Below are positions 46,253-55,226 of a stretch of 64,000 nucleotides of DNA, piece after piece (within the stretch, counting starts at the first letter, position 1; each line of letters starts with the position of its first letter). Both the position numbers and the translations under genes were made by a program. Source of the DNA: Janthinobacterium lividum (lineage in GTDB: Bacteria; Pseudomonadota; Gammaproteobacteria; Burkholderiales; Burkholderiaceae_D); assembly GCF_034424625.1 (NCBI RefSeq), contig NZ_CP139976.1, positions 5,642,001 through 5,706,000 on the forward strand, given 5' to 3'. The notes below the pieces were generated by a model. The model was not told the DNA's origin. It saw nothing but the letters and a program-made list of their open reading frames with translations, and did no database searches.

Positions 46253-46270
46253 GATTGTTTGATGTTGAAG

Positions 46271-47293
46271 TCAGGCGGGAGGATAGTCGGCCAGCAGGCG
46301 CTGCGCCGCGGCCAGCACTTCCGGCACGCCGGGCGGCGCGCCCTTGTCGCCCAGATTGATGATTTTCGGCGACCAGTTGCCTTCCGTTTTCCACAGCGGC
46401 GAATCGGCATAGATTTCCACCGTCGGACGCACAAAGGCGGCGGCGATATGCGTCAAGCCCGTGTCGACGCCGATCACCAGCGCCGCGTGGCGCGCCAGCA
46501 GGGTGGCGTCGCCCATCGACAGCTTAGGCAGCACGCGCGCATTCGGCAAGCCGGCCGCCACTTGTTCGGCTTCCGCCTTTTCCTTGGGCGAACCCCAGGG
46601 CAGCAGAATCGGCATGGGCGCGAGCGCCTGGCCCAGGGCGATCCAGTTTTCCGGTGCCCATTTCTTGGCGTCGCGCGCCGTGCCGTGGAAATACACGCAG
46701 TAAGGCGCCTCGCCCATCCAGTCCGGGCGCGGCTCGCTGCCTGATACTTCCGGCAAGCCGAAATCAGCCGGCGTGTCGACCGTGTAGCCGAGTGCCGCGG
46801 CAGCCACCAGGCGGCCCCGCGCTACCGCATGCGTGCGCGGGTCGAGGGGAATGCTTTTCGTGTGAAACAGGCGCGAGATGCCTTCATAGCCGGAACCTTC
46901 GCTGCCATTGGCCAGGCCGACTTTCTGTCCGCCCGGCGCCAGGCGCGCGGCGCCCATGATGATGCCCGTCTTGAGCAAGCCCTGGGTATCGAACACATAA
47001 TCGTAGCGCGTCTGCCGCAGGCTGCGGAAGAAGGCGGCGATTTCCGCGCGCGTCTCTTTCTTGCCCAGGCTCTTGCGCCAGCGCCGCAGCGCAAACGGGA
47101 AGATGGTAGCCACGCGCGGGTTCAGGCGCACCAGGCTGGTATAGCCCTCCTCGACCACCCAGTCGATGGTCGCGTTCGGGAAATGGCGGGCGATGTCCGC
47201 CACCATCGGCAAGTTATGCAGCACGTCGCCCAGCGAAGATACCCGCACCAGCAGGATTTTCAAGGGCGCCTGTGCGCCAGGTTGACCGGCCAT
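46271..47293 (-). CDS. waaC: LPS heptosyltransferase I WaaC
   Basis: A 340-residue GT-9 glycosyltransferase that adds the first heptose to Kdo2-lipid A. KILLVRVSSLGDVLHNLPMVADIARHFPNATIDWVVEEG is the family N-terminus (about residues 12-50). DYVFDTQGLLKTGIIMGAAR, KKWAPENWIALGQAL, and VIGVDTGLTHIAAAFVRPTVEIYADS complete it. The ATG at 47293 lies 4 bp after the phosphomannomutase stop; a TTG ten codons in would give the shorter MKILLVRV start seen in relatives. It is the middle gene of the phosphomannomutase-waaC-waaA series. Confidence 0.95.
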   Translation of the reverse strand: MAGQPGAQAPLKILLVRVSSLGDVLHNLPMVADIARHFPNATIDWVVEEGYTSLVRLNPRVATIFPFALRRWRKSLGKKETRAEIAAFFRSLRQTRYDYVFDTQGLLKTGIIMGAARLAPGGQKVGLANGSEGSGYEGISRLFHTKSIPLDPRTHAVARGRLVAAAALGYTVDTPADFGLPEVSGSEPRPDWMGEAPYCVYFHGTARDAKKWAPENWIALGQALAPMPILLPWGSPKEKAEAEQVAAGLPNARVLPKLSMGDATLLARHAALVIGVDTGLTHIAAAFVRPTVEIYADSPLWKTEGNWSPKIINLGDKGAPPGVPEVLAAAQRLLADYPPA

Positions 47294-47297
47294 GCTG

Positions 47298-48680
47298 TCA
47301 GAACGGCAGGACAGCGTCTGGCTTGGCCGCCAGGATCACGCTCTTGAACTGCCCCTGGATGCGCGCCAGGGCTTCCGGCGTTTCCGCTTCGAAGCGCATG
47401 ACGATCACCGGCGTGGTGTTCGACGAGCGGGCCAGGCCGAAGCCGTCCGCGTATTCCACGCGCAAGCCGTCGATGGTGATGATCTGTTCATTGCCGGGGA
47501 AGACAGCGTCGCGGCGCAGCATGTCCATCAGCGCGACGTTCTCGCCCTCCTTCAGTTCCAGGTGCAGTTCCGGCGTGCTGTCGGACTGCGGCAGGGAATT
47601 GAGCAGGCTTGACGGATCCGCTTCGCGCGTGAGGATTTCCAGCAGGCGCGCAGCCGAATACAGGCCGTCGTCGAAACCGTACCAGCGGTCCTTGAAGAAG
47701 ATGTGGCCGCTCATTTCGCCGCCCAGCGGCGCGCCCGTTTCACGCAACTTGGCTTTCACCAGCGAGTGGCCCGTCTTGTACATCAGCGGCACGCCGCCAT
47801 GCTTGCTGATCCACGGCGCCAGGTGGCGCGTGCATTTCACGTCATACAAAATCTGCGCACCCGGATGACGGGTCAGCACGTCGGCGGCAAACAGCATCAT
47901 CTGGCGGTCAGGGTAGATGATCTGGCCATCCTTGGTGACCACGCCCAGGCGGTCGCCGTCGCCGTCGAAGGCGATGCCGATTTCGGCATCCGTCTCGGCC
48001 AGGCAGCGGATCAGGTCTTGCAGGTTTTCCGGATGCGCCGGGTCCGGGTGGTGGTTCGGGAAATTGCCATCGACTTCGCAGAACAGTTCGATGACTTTGC
48101 AGCCCATGCCGCGGAACAGGTCGCCCGCGAATGCGCCGGCCACGCCATTGCCGCAGTCGACGGCGATCTTGATCGGGCGCGCCAGCTTGACGTCGCCCAG
48201 GATGCGCTCCAGGTAGGCGGCGCGGATATCGTGCGTGGCATAGCTGCCCGGCGTGCTGCTGGCGCTGCCGTCGTGCGCGACGATGCTGTGGTACAGGGCC
48301 TGGATCGCTTCGCCGTGAATGGCTTCACCGGCCAGCACCATCTTGAAGCCGTTGTAGTCGGGCGGATTGTGGCTGCCCGTGACCATGATGCCGGAGCGCG
48401 TGTCGAGCACATTCGTGCCGAAATAAACCATCGGCGTAGCCACCACGCCCAGGTCGATCACATCGATGCCTGCCGCTTGCAAGCCCTGCGCCAGCGCTGC
48501 CGTCAATTCCGGTCCCGACAGGCGGCCATCGCGGCCGATCACGACCCGCTGCTCGCCCTTGGCCAGGGCCGCCTGGCCAAATGCCTGACCGATCTTGTGC
48601 GCCACGCTGGCATCGAGGGTTTTAGCGATGATGCCGCGGATATCGTAGGCCTTGAAGATCGTTCTGGACAATGGAAGCAT
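47298..48680 (-). CDS. manB: Phosphomannomutase/phosphoglucomutase (ManB/AlgC type)
   Basis: A 460-residue alpha-D-phosphohexomutase that makes mannose-1-phosphate or glucose-1-phosphate for LPS and exopolysaccharide. The ATG at 48678-48680 gives the standard start TIFKAYDIRGIIAKTLD; the longer frame is not supported. The phosphoserine loop is GIMVTGSHNPPDYNGFK, the metal site is IAFDGDGDRLGVV and the sugar-binding loop is LGGEMSGHIFFKD. The family C-terminal phosphate-binding loop DGLRVEYADGFGLARSSNTTPVIVMRFEA is intact. It is upstream of waaC and waaA in the LPS operon. Confidence 0.94.
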   Translation of the reverse strand: MLPLSRTIFKAYDIRGIIAKTLDASVAHKIGQAFGQAALAKGEQRVVIGRDGRLSGPELTAALAQGLQAAGIDVIDLGVVATPMVYFGTNVLDTRSGIMVTGSHNPPDYNGFKMVLAGEAIHGEAIQALYHSIVAHDGSASSTPGSYATHDIRAAYLERILGDVKLARPIKIAVDCGNGVAGAFAGDLFRGMGCKVIELFCEVDGNFPNHHPDPAHPENLQDLIRCLAETDAEIGIAFDGDGDRLGVVTKDGQIIYPDRQMMLFAADVLTRHPGAQILYDVKCTRHLAPWISKHGGVPLMYKTGHSLVKAKLRETGAPLGGEMSGHIFFKDRWYGFDDGLYSAARLLEILTREADPSSLLNSLPQSDSTPELHLELKEGENVALMDMLRRDAVFPGNEQIITIDGLRVEYADGFGLARSSNTTPVIVMRFEAETPEALARIQGQFKSVILAAKPDAVLPF

Positions 48681-48772
48681 GGTGTGGGCGGTATAAGTAA
48701 GGGAATAGTGTGGTGCCTGGCAAGGTGCAGCGCGCGGCTGACAGCTTGCTACTGCGCCAAGAGTATACCAAA

Positions 48773-49081
48773 TTATACGCGCAGCAGATCGATCGACTTG
48801 CCCGATTCCACCCACTGCTTGACCCACAGCGGCTGGCGACCACGGCCTGTCCATTGCTCGGTCGCATTGTCAGGGTGGCGGTAACGCACCGCGACCTTGC
48901 CCGTGCGCGGGTGCAAACCATCGAGTATCAGCTGTTTCAGCGGAATGCCCGCCTGCTGCGCGATGGCCATGATCTGTTCGCGCGCCTTGTTCAAGTCTTC
49001 GCGCTCGCGGCCGTTCAATTCCTGCCTCACATTATCTTCCAGCTTGCGCAATTCCAGCATTGTCATCGTTGACAGATCCAT
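48773..49081 (-). CDS. H-NS family nucleoid-associated protein
   Basis: A 102-residue protein of the betaproteobacterial H-NS type. The second ATG (49079-49081) was chosen: AAAGG lies at the right distance from it and too close to the first (49090). An N-terminal coiled-coil (STMTMLELRKLEDNVRQELNGREREDLNKAREQIMAIAQQAG) would oligomerise. The C-terminal DNA-binding part is VRYRHPDNATEQWTGRGRQPLWVKQWVESG, with the GRGRQP loop that enters the minor groove of AT-rich DNA. It should silence AT-rich regions. Its own upstream region is AT-rich, suggesting autoregulation. Confidence 0.93.
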   Translation of the reverse strand: MDLSTMTMLELRKLEDNVRQELNGREREDLNKAREQIMAIAQQAGIPLKQLILDGLHPRTGKVAVRYRHPDNATEQWTGRGRQPLWVKQWVESGKSIDLLRV

Positions 49082-49537
49082 CCGGTACATCCTTTACATT
49101 AATTTAAATAATAAAATCACGTGAAATATACTACATTGTATAAACAGCTGCGCACCGTTGCATAATCCATCAACTATTGAATCACGGCCATCAGCGTATT
49201 TATCTGCTCAACATTAAGATTCAATGAAGAATATGCCGAAAGCACGCGTAAAAAATAAATAAACAAGGATGCGTGGCATTCCGGAATGGCTGCGCATGCC
49301 GCTTGCAAGGCTGGCATGGCGCATGCCATCCATGCCGATAAACGCGCTGGCCGATTATTATCGATGTACGGCAGCGGGAAATGCAGCCCTATTAAATCCC
49401 CATGCGGCATAATCGGCATCCGCTTTTTCCTTCCCTCCGGCCATGCGCGCAATTGCTCGCAGACCCGCAATGTCCCCAACGCCAAAGGACTGGCATGCTT
49501 ATAATGCAGGCGCGTAGTTCACTTCACCCCGGCACAT
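49082..49537. other. Intergenic region upstream of the H-NS-type and apaH genes
   Basis: About 455 bp. The left 200 bp are AT-rich, next to the H-NS-type start, and likely hold its promoter. The right part is near average GC. A 103-codon minus-strand frame (49174-49485) is open but has no family features or ribosome site, so I do not call it. No named RNA element is seen. Confidence 0.45.
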
Positions 49538-50377
49538 ATGAAAACTTACTTTATCGGCGATCTGCAAGGCTGCCACGCACAAACCGTCGAGCTGATCGAA
49601 CGGATCCAGGCGGCAGCGGATGGCCCCTACCGCCTGCTGTTCGCGGGCGACCTGATCAATCGCGGCCCCGCATCGCTGGCCACCCTGCGCCACGTGCATG
49701 CGCTGGCGCGGCAGGGCCTGGCCGACAGCGTCCTGGGCAACCATGACTTGCACCTGCTGGCCGTGGCCAACGGCATCCGCCCCAAGCATGCGTCCGATAC
49801 GCTGGCCGAGATCCTCGATGCGCCCGACCGCGAGGAATTGCTCGCCTGGCTGCGCCAGCGGCCACTGGCACTGGAACACGACGGCCATGTGCTCGTGCAT
49901 GCGGGCTTGCTGCCGCAATGGAGCGCTGCCCAGGCCCTGTCGCTGAGCGGGGAAGTGTCCGCCATGCTGCGCAGCGACGGCTGGGTGGCGTTCCTGCGTA
50001 CCATGTACGGCAACGAGCCGGCCGCCTGGCGCGACGACCTGCAGGGCGCCGACCGGCTGCGCTGCATCATCAACGCCATGACGCGGCTGCGCTTTTGCAC
50101 GCCGGATGGCGTGATGGACTTCAAGATGAAGGAAAGCGGCAGCCCGCCGCCCGGCTCCGGCCTGCTGCCGTGGTTCGACGTACCCGGACGGCGCAGCGCT
50201 GGCGACACCATCGTCTTCGGCCACTGGTCGGCGCTGGGACTGCAGTTGCGACCACACCTGATTGGCCTCGATAGCGGCTGCGTGTGGGGCGGCAAACTGT
50301 CGGCCGTGTGTCTGGAAGACCGCTCGCTGCTGCAAGTCGACTGCCCTGCCTTCCAGCAGCACAGTGGCAAGCGGTAA
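49538..50377 (+). CDS. apaH: Symmetrical bis(5'-nucleosyl)-tetraphosphatase ApaH
   Basis: A 279-residue metallophosphatase that cleaves Ap4A to two ADP and decaps Np4-capped RNAs. Motifs: [18 protein letters not shown] at the start (GDLQG), [42 protein letters not shown] and [11 protein letters not shown]. The C-terminal [19 protein letters not shown] is diagnostic of ApaH over other PPP phosphatases. It is a single gene with an ordinary promoter region, 107 bp before the AraC-type gene. Confidence 0.96.
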   Translation: MKTYFIGDLQGCHAQTVELIERIQAAADGPYRLLFAGDLINRGPASLATLRHVHALARQGLADSVLGNHDLHLLAVANGIRPKHASDTLAEILDAPDREELLAWLRQRPLALEHDGHVLVHAGLLPQWSAAQALSLSGEVSAMLRSDGWVAFLRTMYGNEPAAWRDDLQGADRLRCIINAMTRLRFCTPDGVMDFKMKESGSPPPGSGLLPWFDVPGRRSAGDTIVFGHWSALGLQLRPHLIGLDSGCVWGGKLSAVCLEDRSLLQVDCPAFQQHSGKR

Positions 50378-50484
50378 GTGACAAGCATGGCGCGCATATG
50401 CTTAGTCGAAATCGGTCGTTGGCCTTGCCGCGCGTGGCCCTTATGATGCAACGTTTATGATGCAGCTTTTGTCTGTGCGATCCC

Positions 50485-51405
50485 ATGCCCCCTGATACCG
50501 ACAGACTGGCGCGCTGGCTGCTCGGCAGCCTGGAACTCGACACCGCCGTCCTGCATGTGGGCCAGTACTGCGGCCGCTGGCGCGCCTCCACGGCAGGCCG
50601 GGAACTGGGCAGCTTTCACCTGGTGCTCGATGGCCACTGCTATCTGCACCTCGATGGCGCGGCGCCGATTGCGCTCGGCCCGCGCGACGGCGTCTTCCTG
50701 CTGCGCGACTTGCCGCACTTTCTGAGTCCCCATAGCGACCCGCTGCAGGCGGTCAGCGCGCAAGCCATGCTGCCGCTGCAGGCGCCCACGAAACTGCCGG
50801 CGACGGCGCTGGCCTGCGGCTTCTTTCAATTTCGCGGTGCCCTCTCAGCGCTGATCGTCGACTCCTTCCCGCCATATCTGCTGATACGCGGCGACGCGCC
50901 CGCCTTCAGCGCCGCCGCCGCGCTGTTCGACCTGATCCTGGCGGAAGCGGGCGGCGATCCGGAACAACCGTCGCCGCTCATCGCGCGCCTGGTCGAACTG
51001 CTGTTCTTTTACCTGATCCGCCATGTGGCGCAGGGCGAGCAGGTGGCGGCCGGCCTGCTGTCGCTGCTGCACCAGCCCGCGTTTTCGCCGCTGCTCGAAC
51101 GCATGCTCAACGCCCCCGCCGCCGACTGGTCGATCGAGAACATGGCCAAGGCAGCGTGCATGTCGCGCGCCAGCTTCTGCAAGCATTTCGCCAGCGCCAG
51201 CGGCCACTCGCCGGCCCAGTTCCTGCTCCTGCTGCGCATGAAGATCGCGGCGCGCCGGCTGCACGACGGCGTCTCCGTCGAACGCGCGGCCGAACTGGTG
51301 GGCTACCGCTCGCACGCCGCCTTTACGCGCGCCTTCAAGCGGGTCACGGGCGAGCAGCCGGGCGCCTACCGGCGCGACCAGCGCCTGCGCCAGCTGGCCA
51401 GCTGA
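50485..51405 (+). CDS. AraC-family regulator with cupin sensor domain
   Basis: A 306-residue transcription factor. Residues 1-180 form an AraC-type cupin sensor (HVGQYCGRWRASTAGRELGSFHLVLDGHCYLHLDGAAPIALGPRDGVFLLRDLPHFLSP). The C-terminal ~100 residues hold two HTH motifs: WSIENMAKAACMSRASFCKHFASASGHSPAQFLLLLRMKIAARRL and ERAAELVGYRSHAAFTRAFKRVTGEQPGAYRR. Genes for an AhpD-like protein, a flavoprotein and an ABC importer follow on the same strand after a 118-bp gap, so it is the likely regulator of that set. Its ligand is unknown. Confidence 0.92.
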   Translation: MPPDTDRLARWLLGSLELDTAVLHVGQYCGRWRASTAGRELGSFHLVLDGHCYLHLDGAAPIALGPRDGVFLLRDLPHFLSPHSDPLQAVSAQAMLPLQAPTKLPATALACGFFQFRGALSALIVDSFPPYLLIRGDAPAFSAAAALFDLILAEAGGDPEQPSPLIARLVELLFFYLIRHVAQGEQVAAGLLSLLHQPAFSPLLERMLNAPAADWSIENMAKAACMSRASFCKHFASASGHSPAQFLLLLRMKIAARRLHDGVSVERAAELVGYRSHAAFTRAFKRVTGEQPGAYRRDQRLRQLAS

Positions 51406-51462
51406 AATCAAGGATCTCACAATCGCAGACGAACGAGCACAAAAGGGCGACGCTGACGTCTG

Positions 51463-51489
51463 TTGCGCACACGGCATGGCCGATATAAT
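51463..51489 (+). promoter_or_regulatory. Candidate promoter of the AhpD-like/ABC operon
   Basis: A perfect TATAAT -10 (51484-51489) lies 35 bp upstream of the ATG at 51524. The best -35 is TTGCGC (51463-51468) with a short 15-bp spacer, which may indicate activator dependence, for instance on the adjacent AraC-type protein. Confidence 0.45.
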
Positions 51490-51523
51490 GGCCGGGTGAC
51501 TTACCAACTTAGCAAGGTACCCC

Positions 51524-52078
51524 ATGTCCCGTCTGACGCTGCACACTCTCGATACCGCTCCGGCCGATAGCCGTCCCTTCGTGGAAAAGGCCATCGCCAA
51601 CAATGGCTTCCTGCCCAACCTGATCGGCGTGCTGGCCAATGCCCCGCTGGCCCTGGAAACCTATCTGACCGTCTCCGGCATCAATGGGCGCGCCAGCCTG
51701 AGCCTGATGGAACGCGAAGTGGTGCAAATCACGGCAGCGCGCATCCATGGCTGCGATTTCTGCATCGCCGGCCACAGCGCCATCTCGCTGAAAAAAGCGG
51801 GCCAGACACCGGACACGGTGCGCGCCCTGCAGCACGGCCAGCCGACGGGTGACATCAAACTGGATGCCGTCGCCGCCTTCGCCACGGCCGTCATCGCCAC
51901 GCGCGGCGCCGTCAGCGACGCCGAATATCAAGCCTTCCTGGCCGCCGGCTACGAGGAACAGCAGGCGCTGGAAGTCGTGCTGGGCATCAGCCTGGCCACC
52001 CTGTGCAATTTCTCCAACAGCCTGGCCGGCACGCCCGTCAATCCGCAGTTGACGCCCTACCTGCCTGGCGCCGTCTGA
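51524..52078 (+). CDS. Carboxymuconolactone decarboxylase / AhpD-like protein
   Basis: A 184-residue protein of the CMD fold. The AhpD redox motif is HGCDFCIAGHSAISLKKAGQ (CxxC with the following His), so it is probably an alkylhydroperoxidase-type thiol oxidoreductase, not a decarboxylase. The start and end of the domain are RPFVEKAIANNGFLPNLIGVLANAPLALETYL and EVVLGISLATLCNFSNSLAGTPVNPQL. It is first in an operon with the flavoprotein (1 bp away) and the ABC importer, and probably handles peroxides or sulfur radicals arising there. Confidence 0.92.
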   Translation: MSRLTLHTLDTAPADSRPFVEKAIANNGFLPNLIGVLANAPLALETYLTVSGINGRASLSLMEREVVQITAARIHGCDFCIAGHSAISLKKAGQTPDTVRALQHGQPTGDIKLDAVAAFATAVIATRGAVSDAEYQAFLAAGYEEQQALEVVLGISLATLCNFSNSLAGTPVNPQLTPYLPGAV

Positions 52079-52079
52079 C

Positions 52080-53165
52080 ATGGGCCGCCTCAATCACTGG
52101 CTGCACATGCATGCCGACCAGCTTGACCAATCATCGGAACTGGCTGAAACCGTTTTGCCGGCCCTCGCTGGCGACCAGCTGCTGGCTATCGGCGTGCCGC
52201 AGGCACATGGCGGCGCGGGCGGCGACGTACGCGACGCCATCGACGCCATCGCCAAAGTGGCCGAGCAATCGGTGACGGCAGCTTTTGTTTTCTGGGGCCA
52301 GCGCTGCTTCATCGAATTCCTGCTGCAAAGCGAGAACCGCGCGTTGGCCGAGCGCCGCTTGCCAGGCCTGCTGGCAGGCACGCAAGCGGGCGCCAGCGGT
52401 TTGTCGAACGCCATGAAATTCTTGTCCGGCATCGAGCAGTTGCAGATCACGGGCGCGCGCCACGATGACGGCCTGCTGGTCGACGGCGGCCTGGCCTGGG
52501 TGACGAACTTGCGCAAGGCGGGCTTTGTCGCGGCGGCCGCGGTGGCGCCGAACGATGGCGCGCCCCCCGTCATCGTCGCCTTCGACAGCGGTACGGCAGG
52601 CGTCAAGCGCAGCGAAGACCTGGACCTGATCGCCCTGCGCGGCAGCAATACGGCTTCCGTCAAGCTGGCGCAGGTGCACATTCCCGCCGCGGACATCATC
52701 AGCGACAATGCGCCAGCCTGGCTGCCGCAGGTGCGCCCATCGTTCCTCGGCATGCAGTGCGGCCTGTCGATCGGCCTGGCGCGCGCCAGCCTGGCAAAAG
52801 CGGCGCAGATTTCCGCCGGCTCGCGCAACCAGCTCACGCCCCGCATCGAAGCGCTGCAAGCCACCCTGGAAAACGCCGTCGCTACCCTGCTGGCCGGCGT
52901 GCATGATGGCCGCTTCCAGACGCAGGCGCCAGCCATGTTCCGCCTGCGCATACAGCTGGCCGACGTGCTGCAGCAGGCGCTGATGCTGGAACTGCAAGCC
53001 ATGGGCGGGCGCGCCTACCTGAACGCCGAGCAGCAGGGCTTTGCCCGCCGCTGGCGCGAATCGTCGTTCATCCCCATCGTCACCCCCAGCCTGACGCAAT
53101 TGCAGGCGGCCTTGCAGCTGTTCGACAGCCAGCAGGCGGCCAAGGCGGCGGGAGCCCCGGCATGA
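52080..53165 (+). CDS. Acyl-CoA-dehydrogenase-like flavoprotein (SfnB/DszC-type), function unknown
   Basis: A 361-residue protein with the acyl-CoA dehydrogenase fold: an N-terminal helical part (AGDQLLAIGVPQAHGGAGGDVRDAIDAIAKVAEQS), a middle beta domain (LSGIEQLQITGARHDDGLLVDGGLAWVTNL) and a C-terminal four-helix bundle (VRPSFLGMQCGLSIGLARASLAKA). No catalytic Glu of true dehydrogenases is obvious and it is shorter than usual. Relatives near sulfonate/sulfone transporters are FMN-type monooxygenases or accessory proteins (SfnB, DszC). It lies between the AhpD-like gene and the ATP-binding subunit, coupled to the latter by ATGA overlap. Reaction unknown. Confidence 0.78.
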   Translation: MGRLNHWLHMHADQLDQSSELAETVLPALAGDQLLAIGVPQAHGGAGGDVRDAIDAIAKVAEQSVTAAFVFWGQRCFIEFLLQSENRALAERRLPGLLAGTQAGASGLSNAMKFLSGIEQLQITGARHDDGLLVDGGLAWVTNLRKAGFVAAAAVAPNDGAPPVIVAFDSGTAGVKRSEDLDLIALRGSNTASVKLAQVHIPAADIISDNAPAWLPQVRPSFLGMQCGLSIGLARASLAKAAQISAGSRNQLTPRIEALQATLENAVATLLAGVHDGRFQTQAPAMFRLRIQLADVLQQALMLELQAMGGRAYLNAEQQGFARRWRESSFIPIVTPSLTQLQAALQLFDSQQAAKAAGAPA

Positions 53166-53962
53166 CGGCAGCGGCGCAAGACTGGGCGCTGCAGGCACAG
53201 GACCTGAGCTACGCCTATCCCGGCACGGCGCCTGTGTTCCAGCACGTCTCGCTGGGCGTGCGCAAGCGTGAAATCGTCTGCCTGCTGGGCGGCAGCGGCT
53301 GCGGTAAATCGAGCCTGCTGCGCGTGCTGGCCGGCTTGCAGCCGCCATCGACGGGCGAGATCCAGTTCCTCGATGCGCCCATGCGCGAACCGGATCCGCG
53401 CAGCGCCCTCGTCTTCCAGCAGGCCAGCCTCTTGCCCTGGCTGAATGTCACGGGCAATGCCGGTTTTGGCCTGGACTTCAAGCACCAGCCGCAGCTCACG
53501 CGCGAGGCGCACCAGGCGCGCGTGGCGCAAGCCATCGAAGCGGTCGGCTTGAAGGGCCGCGAAAAACTGTACCCGTCCGCCCTGTCGGGCGGCATGGCGC
53601 AGCGCGTGGCGCTGGCCCGTGCGCTGGCGCGCGAACCGGAACTGCTGTTTGCCGATGAACCGTTTTCCGCGCTCGACGCCATCACGCGCGCCGAGATGCA
53701 GTCGCTGCTGGTCGACGTGGTGCACCGCTGGCACACGGCCGTGCTGCTCGTCACGCACGATATCGATGAAGCGATCCTCGTGGCCGACCGCATCTTGCTC
53801 ATGGGCGGCAAGCCGGGCAACATCGTGCGCGAATGGCCCGTCGCCATCGCCCAGCCGCGCATCGGCCACAGCGCTGACGTGATCGCCCTCAAGATGGACA
53901 TCCTCGACGCCCTGCAGGCGCTGCAAAAGCAGGATCAAACGCCCGCCTTTGCTCCCCATTAA
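53162..53962 (+). CDS. ABC importer ATP-binding subunit (SsuB/TauB type)
   Basis: A 266-residue ATPase. Walker A is LGGSGCGKSSLLRVLAGL, the Q-loop is VFQQASLLPWL, the signature is LSGGMAQRVALARAL, Walker B is LLFADEPFSALD and the H-loop is VLLVTHDIDEAIL. The LLPWLNV segment and overall length match the nitrate/sulfonate/taurine (NitT/TauT) family. ATG 53162 overlaps the preceding stop (ATGA). With the SBP and permease it makes a full importer. Confidence 0.94.
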   Translation: MTAAAQDWALQAQDLSYAYPGTAPVFQHVSLGVRKREIVCLLGGSGCGKSSLLRVLAGLQPPSTGEIQFLDAPMREPDPRSALVFQQASLLPWLNVTGNAGFGLDFKHQPQLTREAHQARVAQAIEAVGLKGREKLYPSALSGGMAQRVALARALAREPELLFADEPFSALDAITRAEMQSLLVDVVHRWHTAVLLVTHDIDEAILVADRILLMGGKPGNIVREWPVAIAQPRIGHSADVIALKMDILDALQALQKQDQTPAFAPH

Positions 53963-53979
53963 TCGACCGGAACATTCCC

Positions 53980-55224
53980 ATGACATTCGAAGACCAAAAC
54001 AAACCCCTGCACATCTGCGCCTCGTCCGATTGCGATTGCGGCCTGACGCGGCGCGACTTCCTGCGCATGTCGGCCCTGGCCACGGCCAGCGTCGCCTCGC
54101 CGCTGCTGTTCGCCGGCGACGCCATGGCCCAGCAAGGTCCGAAAGGCGACGACCAGCCCGTGAAGATCGGCTACCTGCCGATTACCGACGCCACCCCGCT
54201 GCTCGTCGCGCACGCCCGCAAGCTGTTCGAAGCGGAAGGCTTGCAGGCGGAAACGCCGCGCCTGTTCCGCAGCTGGGCGCAGATCATCGAAGCCTTCGTC
54301 GCCGGCCAGGTCAACGTCATCCACCTGCTGTCGCCGGCCACCCTGTGGGTGCGCTACGGCGCCAAGTTCCCCGCGAAAGTCGTCGCCTGGAACCACGTCA
54401 ACGGTTCCGCGCTGACGGTGGCCAACGAGATCAACAAGGTCTCCGACCTGGGCGGGCGCACGGTCGCCATCCCGTTCTGGTACTCGATCCACAACATCCT
54501 GTTGCAGCAAATCCTGAGCGCCAATGGCTTGACCCCGGTCACGCGCGCGCGCAACGCAGCCATCAAATCGAATGAGGTCAATCTGATCGTGCTGGCGCCG
54601 GCCGAAATGGTCTCCGCGCTGGCCAGCAAGTCGATTGCCGGCTACATCGTGGCCGAGCCGTTCAATGCGGCGGCAGAAAACGCCGGCATCGGCAAGATCC
54701 TGCGCTTCTCGGGCGACGTGTGGAAAAACCATGCATGCTGCGTCACGTTCCTGTCCGAACGCGACATCAACACGCGTCCCGAATGGGCGCAAAAGGTCAC
54801 CAACGCCATCGTCAAGGCGCAGCTGTGGACGCGCTCGAACCAGGTCGACACGGCCAAGCTGCTGTCGAACGTGGGCGAGCACCGCTACACGCCGCATCCG
54901 CTGCAAGTGCTGACGAAGGTGCTGGCCACCACCGATTACGCCAGCTATGAAAAACAGGGCCTGATCGTGCACAAGAACTGGCAGCAGCGCCGCATCGACT
55001 TCCAGCCATATCCGTTCGCCTCGTACACGGAAGAGCTGGTGCGCGCCATTGGCCGCACCAAGGTCGAAGGCGATACGCGCTTCCTGGCCAACCTCGATCC
55101 GAAGTTCGCCGCGCGCGACCTGGTCGATGACCGCTTCGTGCGCAAGGCCATCACGGCAGTCGGCGGCCCGGCCGCCTTCGGCTTGCCGGCCAACCTGCTG
55201 CGCAGCGAAACCGTGGCGGTCTGA
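53980..55224 (+). CDS. ABC importer substrate-binding protein, NitT/TauT type, Tat-exported
   Basis: A 414-residue periplasmic binding protein. The N-terminus is unusual: a Cys-rich stretch (HICASSDCDCG, Cys at about 13, 18 and 20) precedes a twin-arginine motif LTRRDFLRMSALATASVASPLL with a cleavage site near AMA. The mature part is NMT1/SsuA-like: VKIGYLPITDATPLLVAHARKLFEAEG, VAGQVNVIHLLSPATLWVRYG, LGGRTVAIPFWYSIHNILLQQIL. The Tat signal suggests folding or cofactor loading in the cytoplasm; the Cys cluster could bind a metal or Fe-S cluster. The ligand is unknown. Confidence 0.9.
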   Translation: MTFEDQNKPLHICASSDCDCGLTRRDFLRMSALATASVASPLLFAGDAMAQQGPKGDDQPVKIGYLPITDATPLLVAHARKLFEAEGLQAETPRLFRSWAQIIEAFVAGQVNVIHLLSPATLWVRYGAKFPAKVVAWNHVNGSALTVANEINKVSDLGGRTVAIPFWYSIHNILLQQILSANGLTPVTRARNAAIKSNEVNLIVLAPAEMVSALASKSIAGYIVAEPFNAAAENAGIGKILRFSGDVWKNHACCVTFLSERDINTRPEWAQKVTNAIVKAQLWTRSNQVDTAKLLSNVGEHRYTPHPLQVLTKVLATTDYASYEKQGLIVHKNWQQRRIDFQPYPFASYTEELVRAIGRTKVEGDTRFLANLDPKFAARDLVDDRFVRKAITAVGGPAAFGLPANLLRSETVAV

Positions 55225-55226
55225 CG

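Noticed and set aside
49174..49485. 103-codon minus-strand frame in the H-NS/apaH gap
   Set aside because: No ribosome site or family features; it lies in the probable promoter region of two genes.
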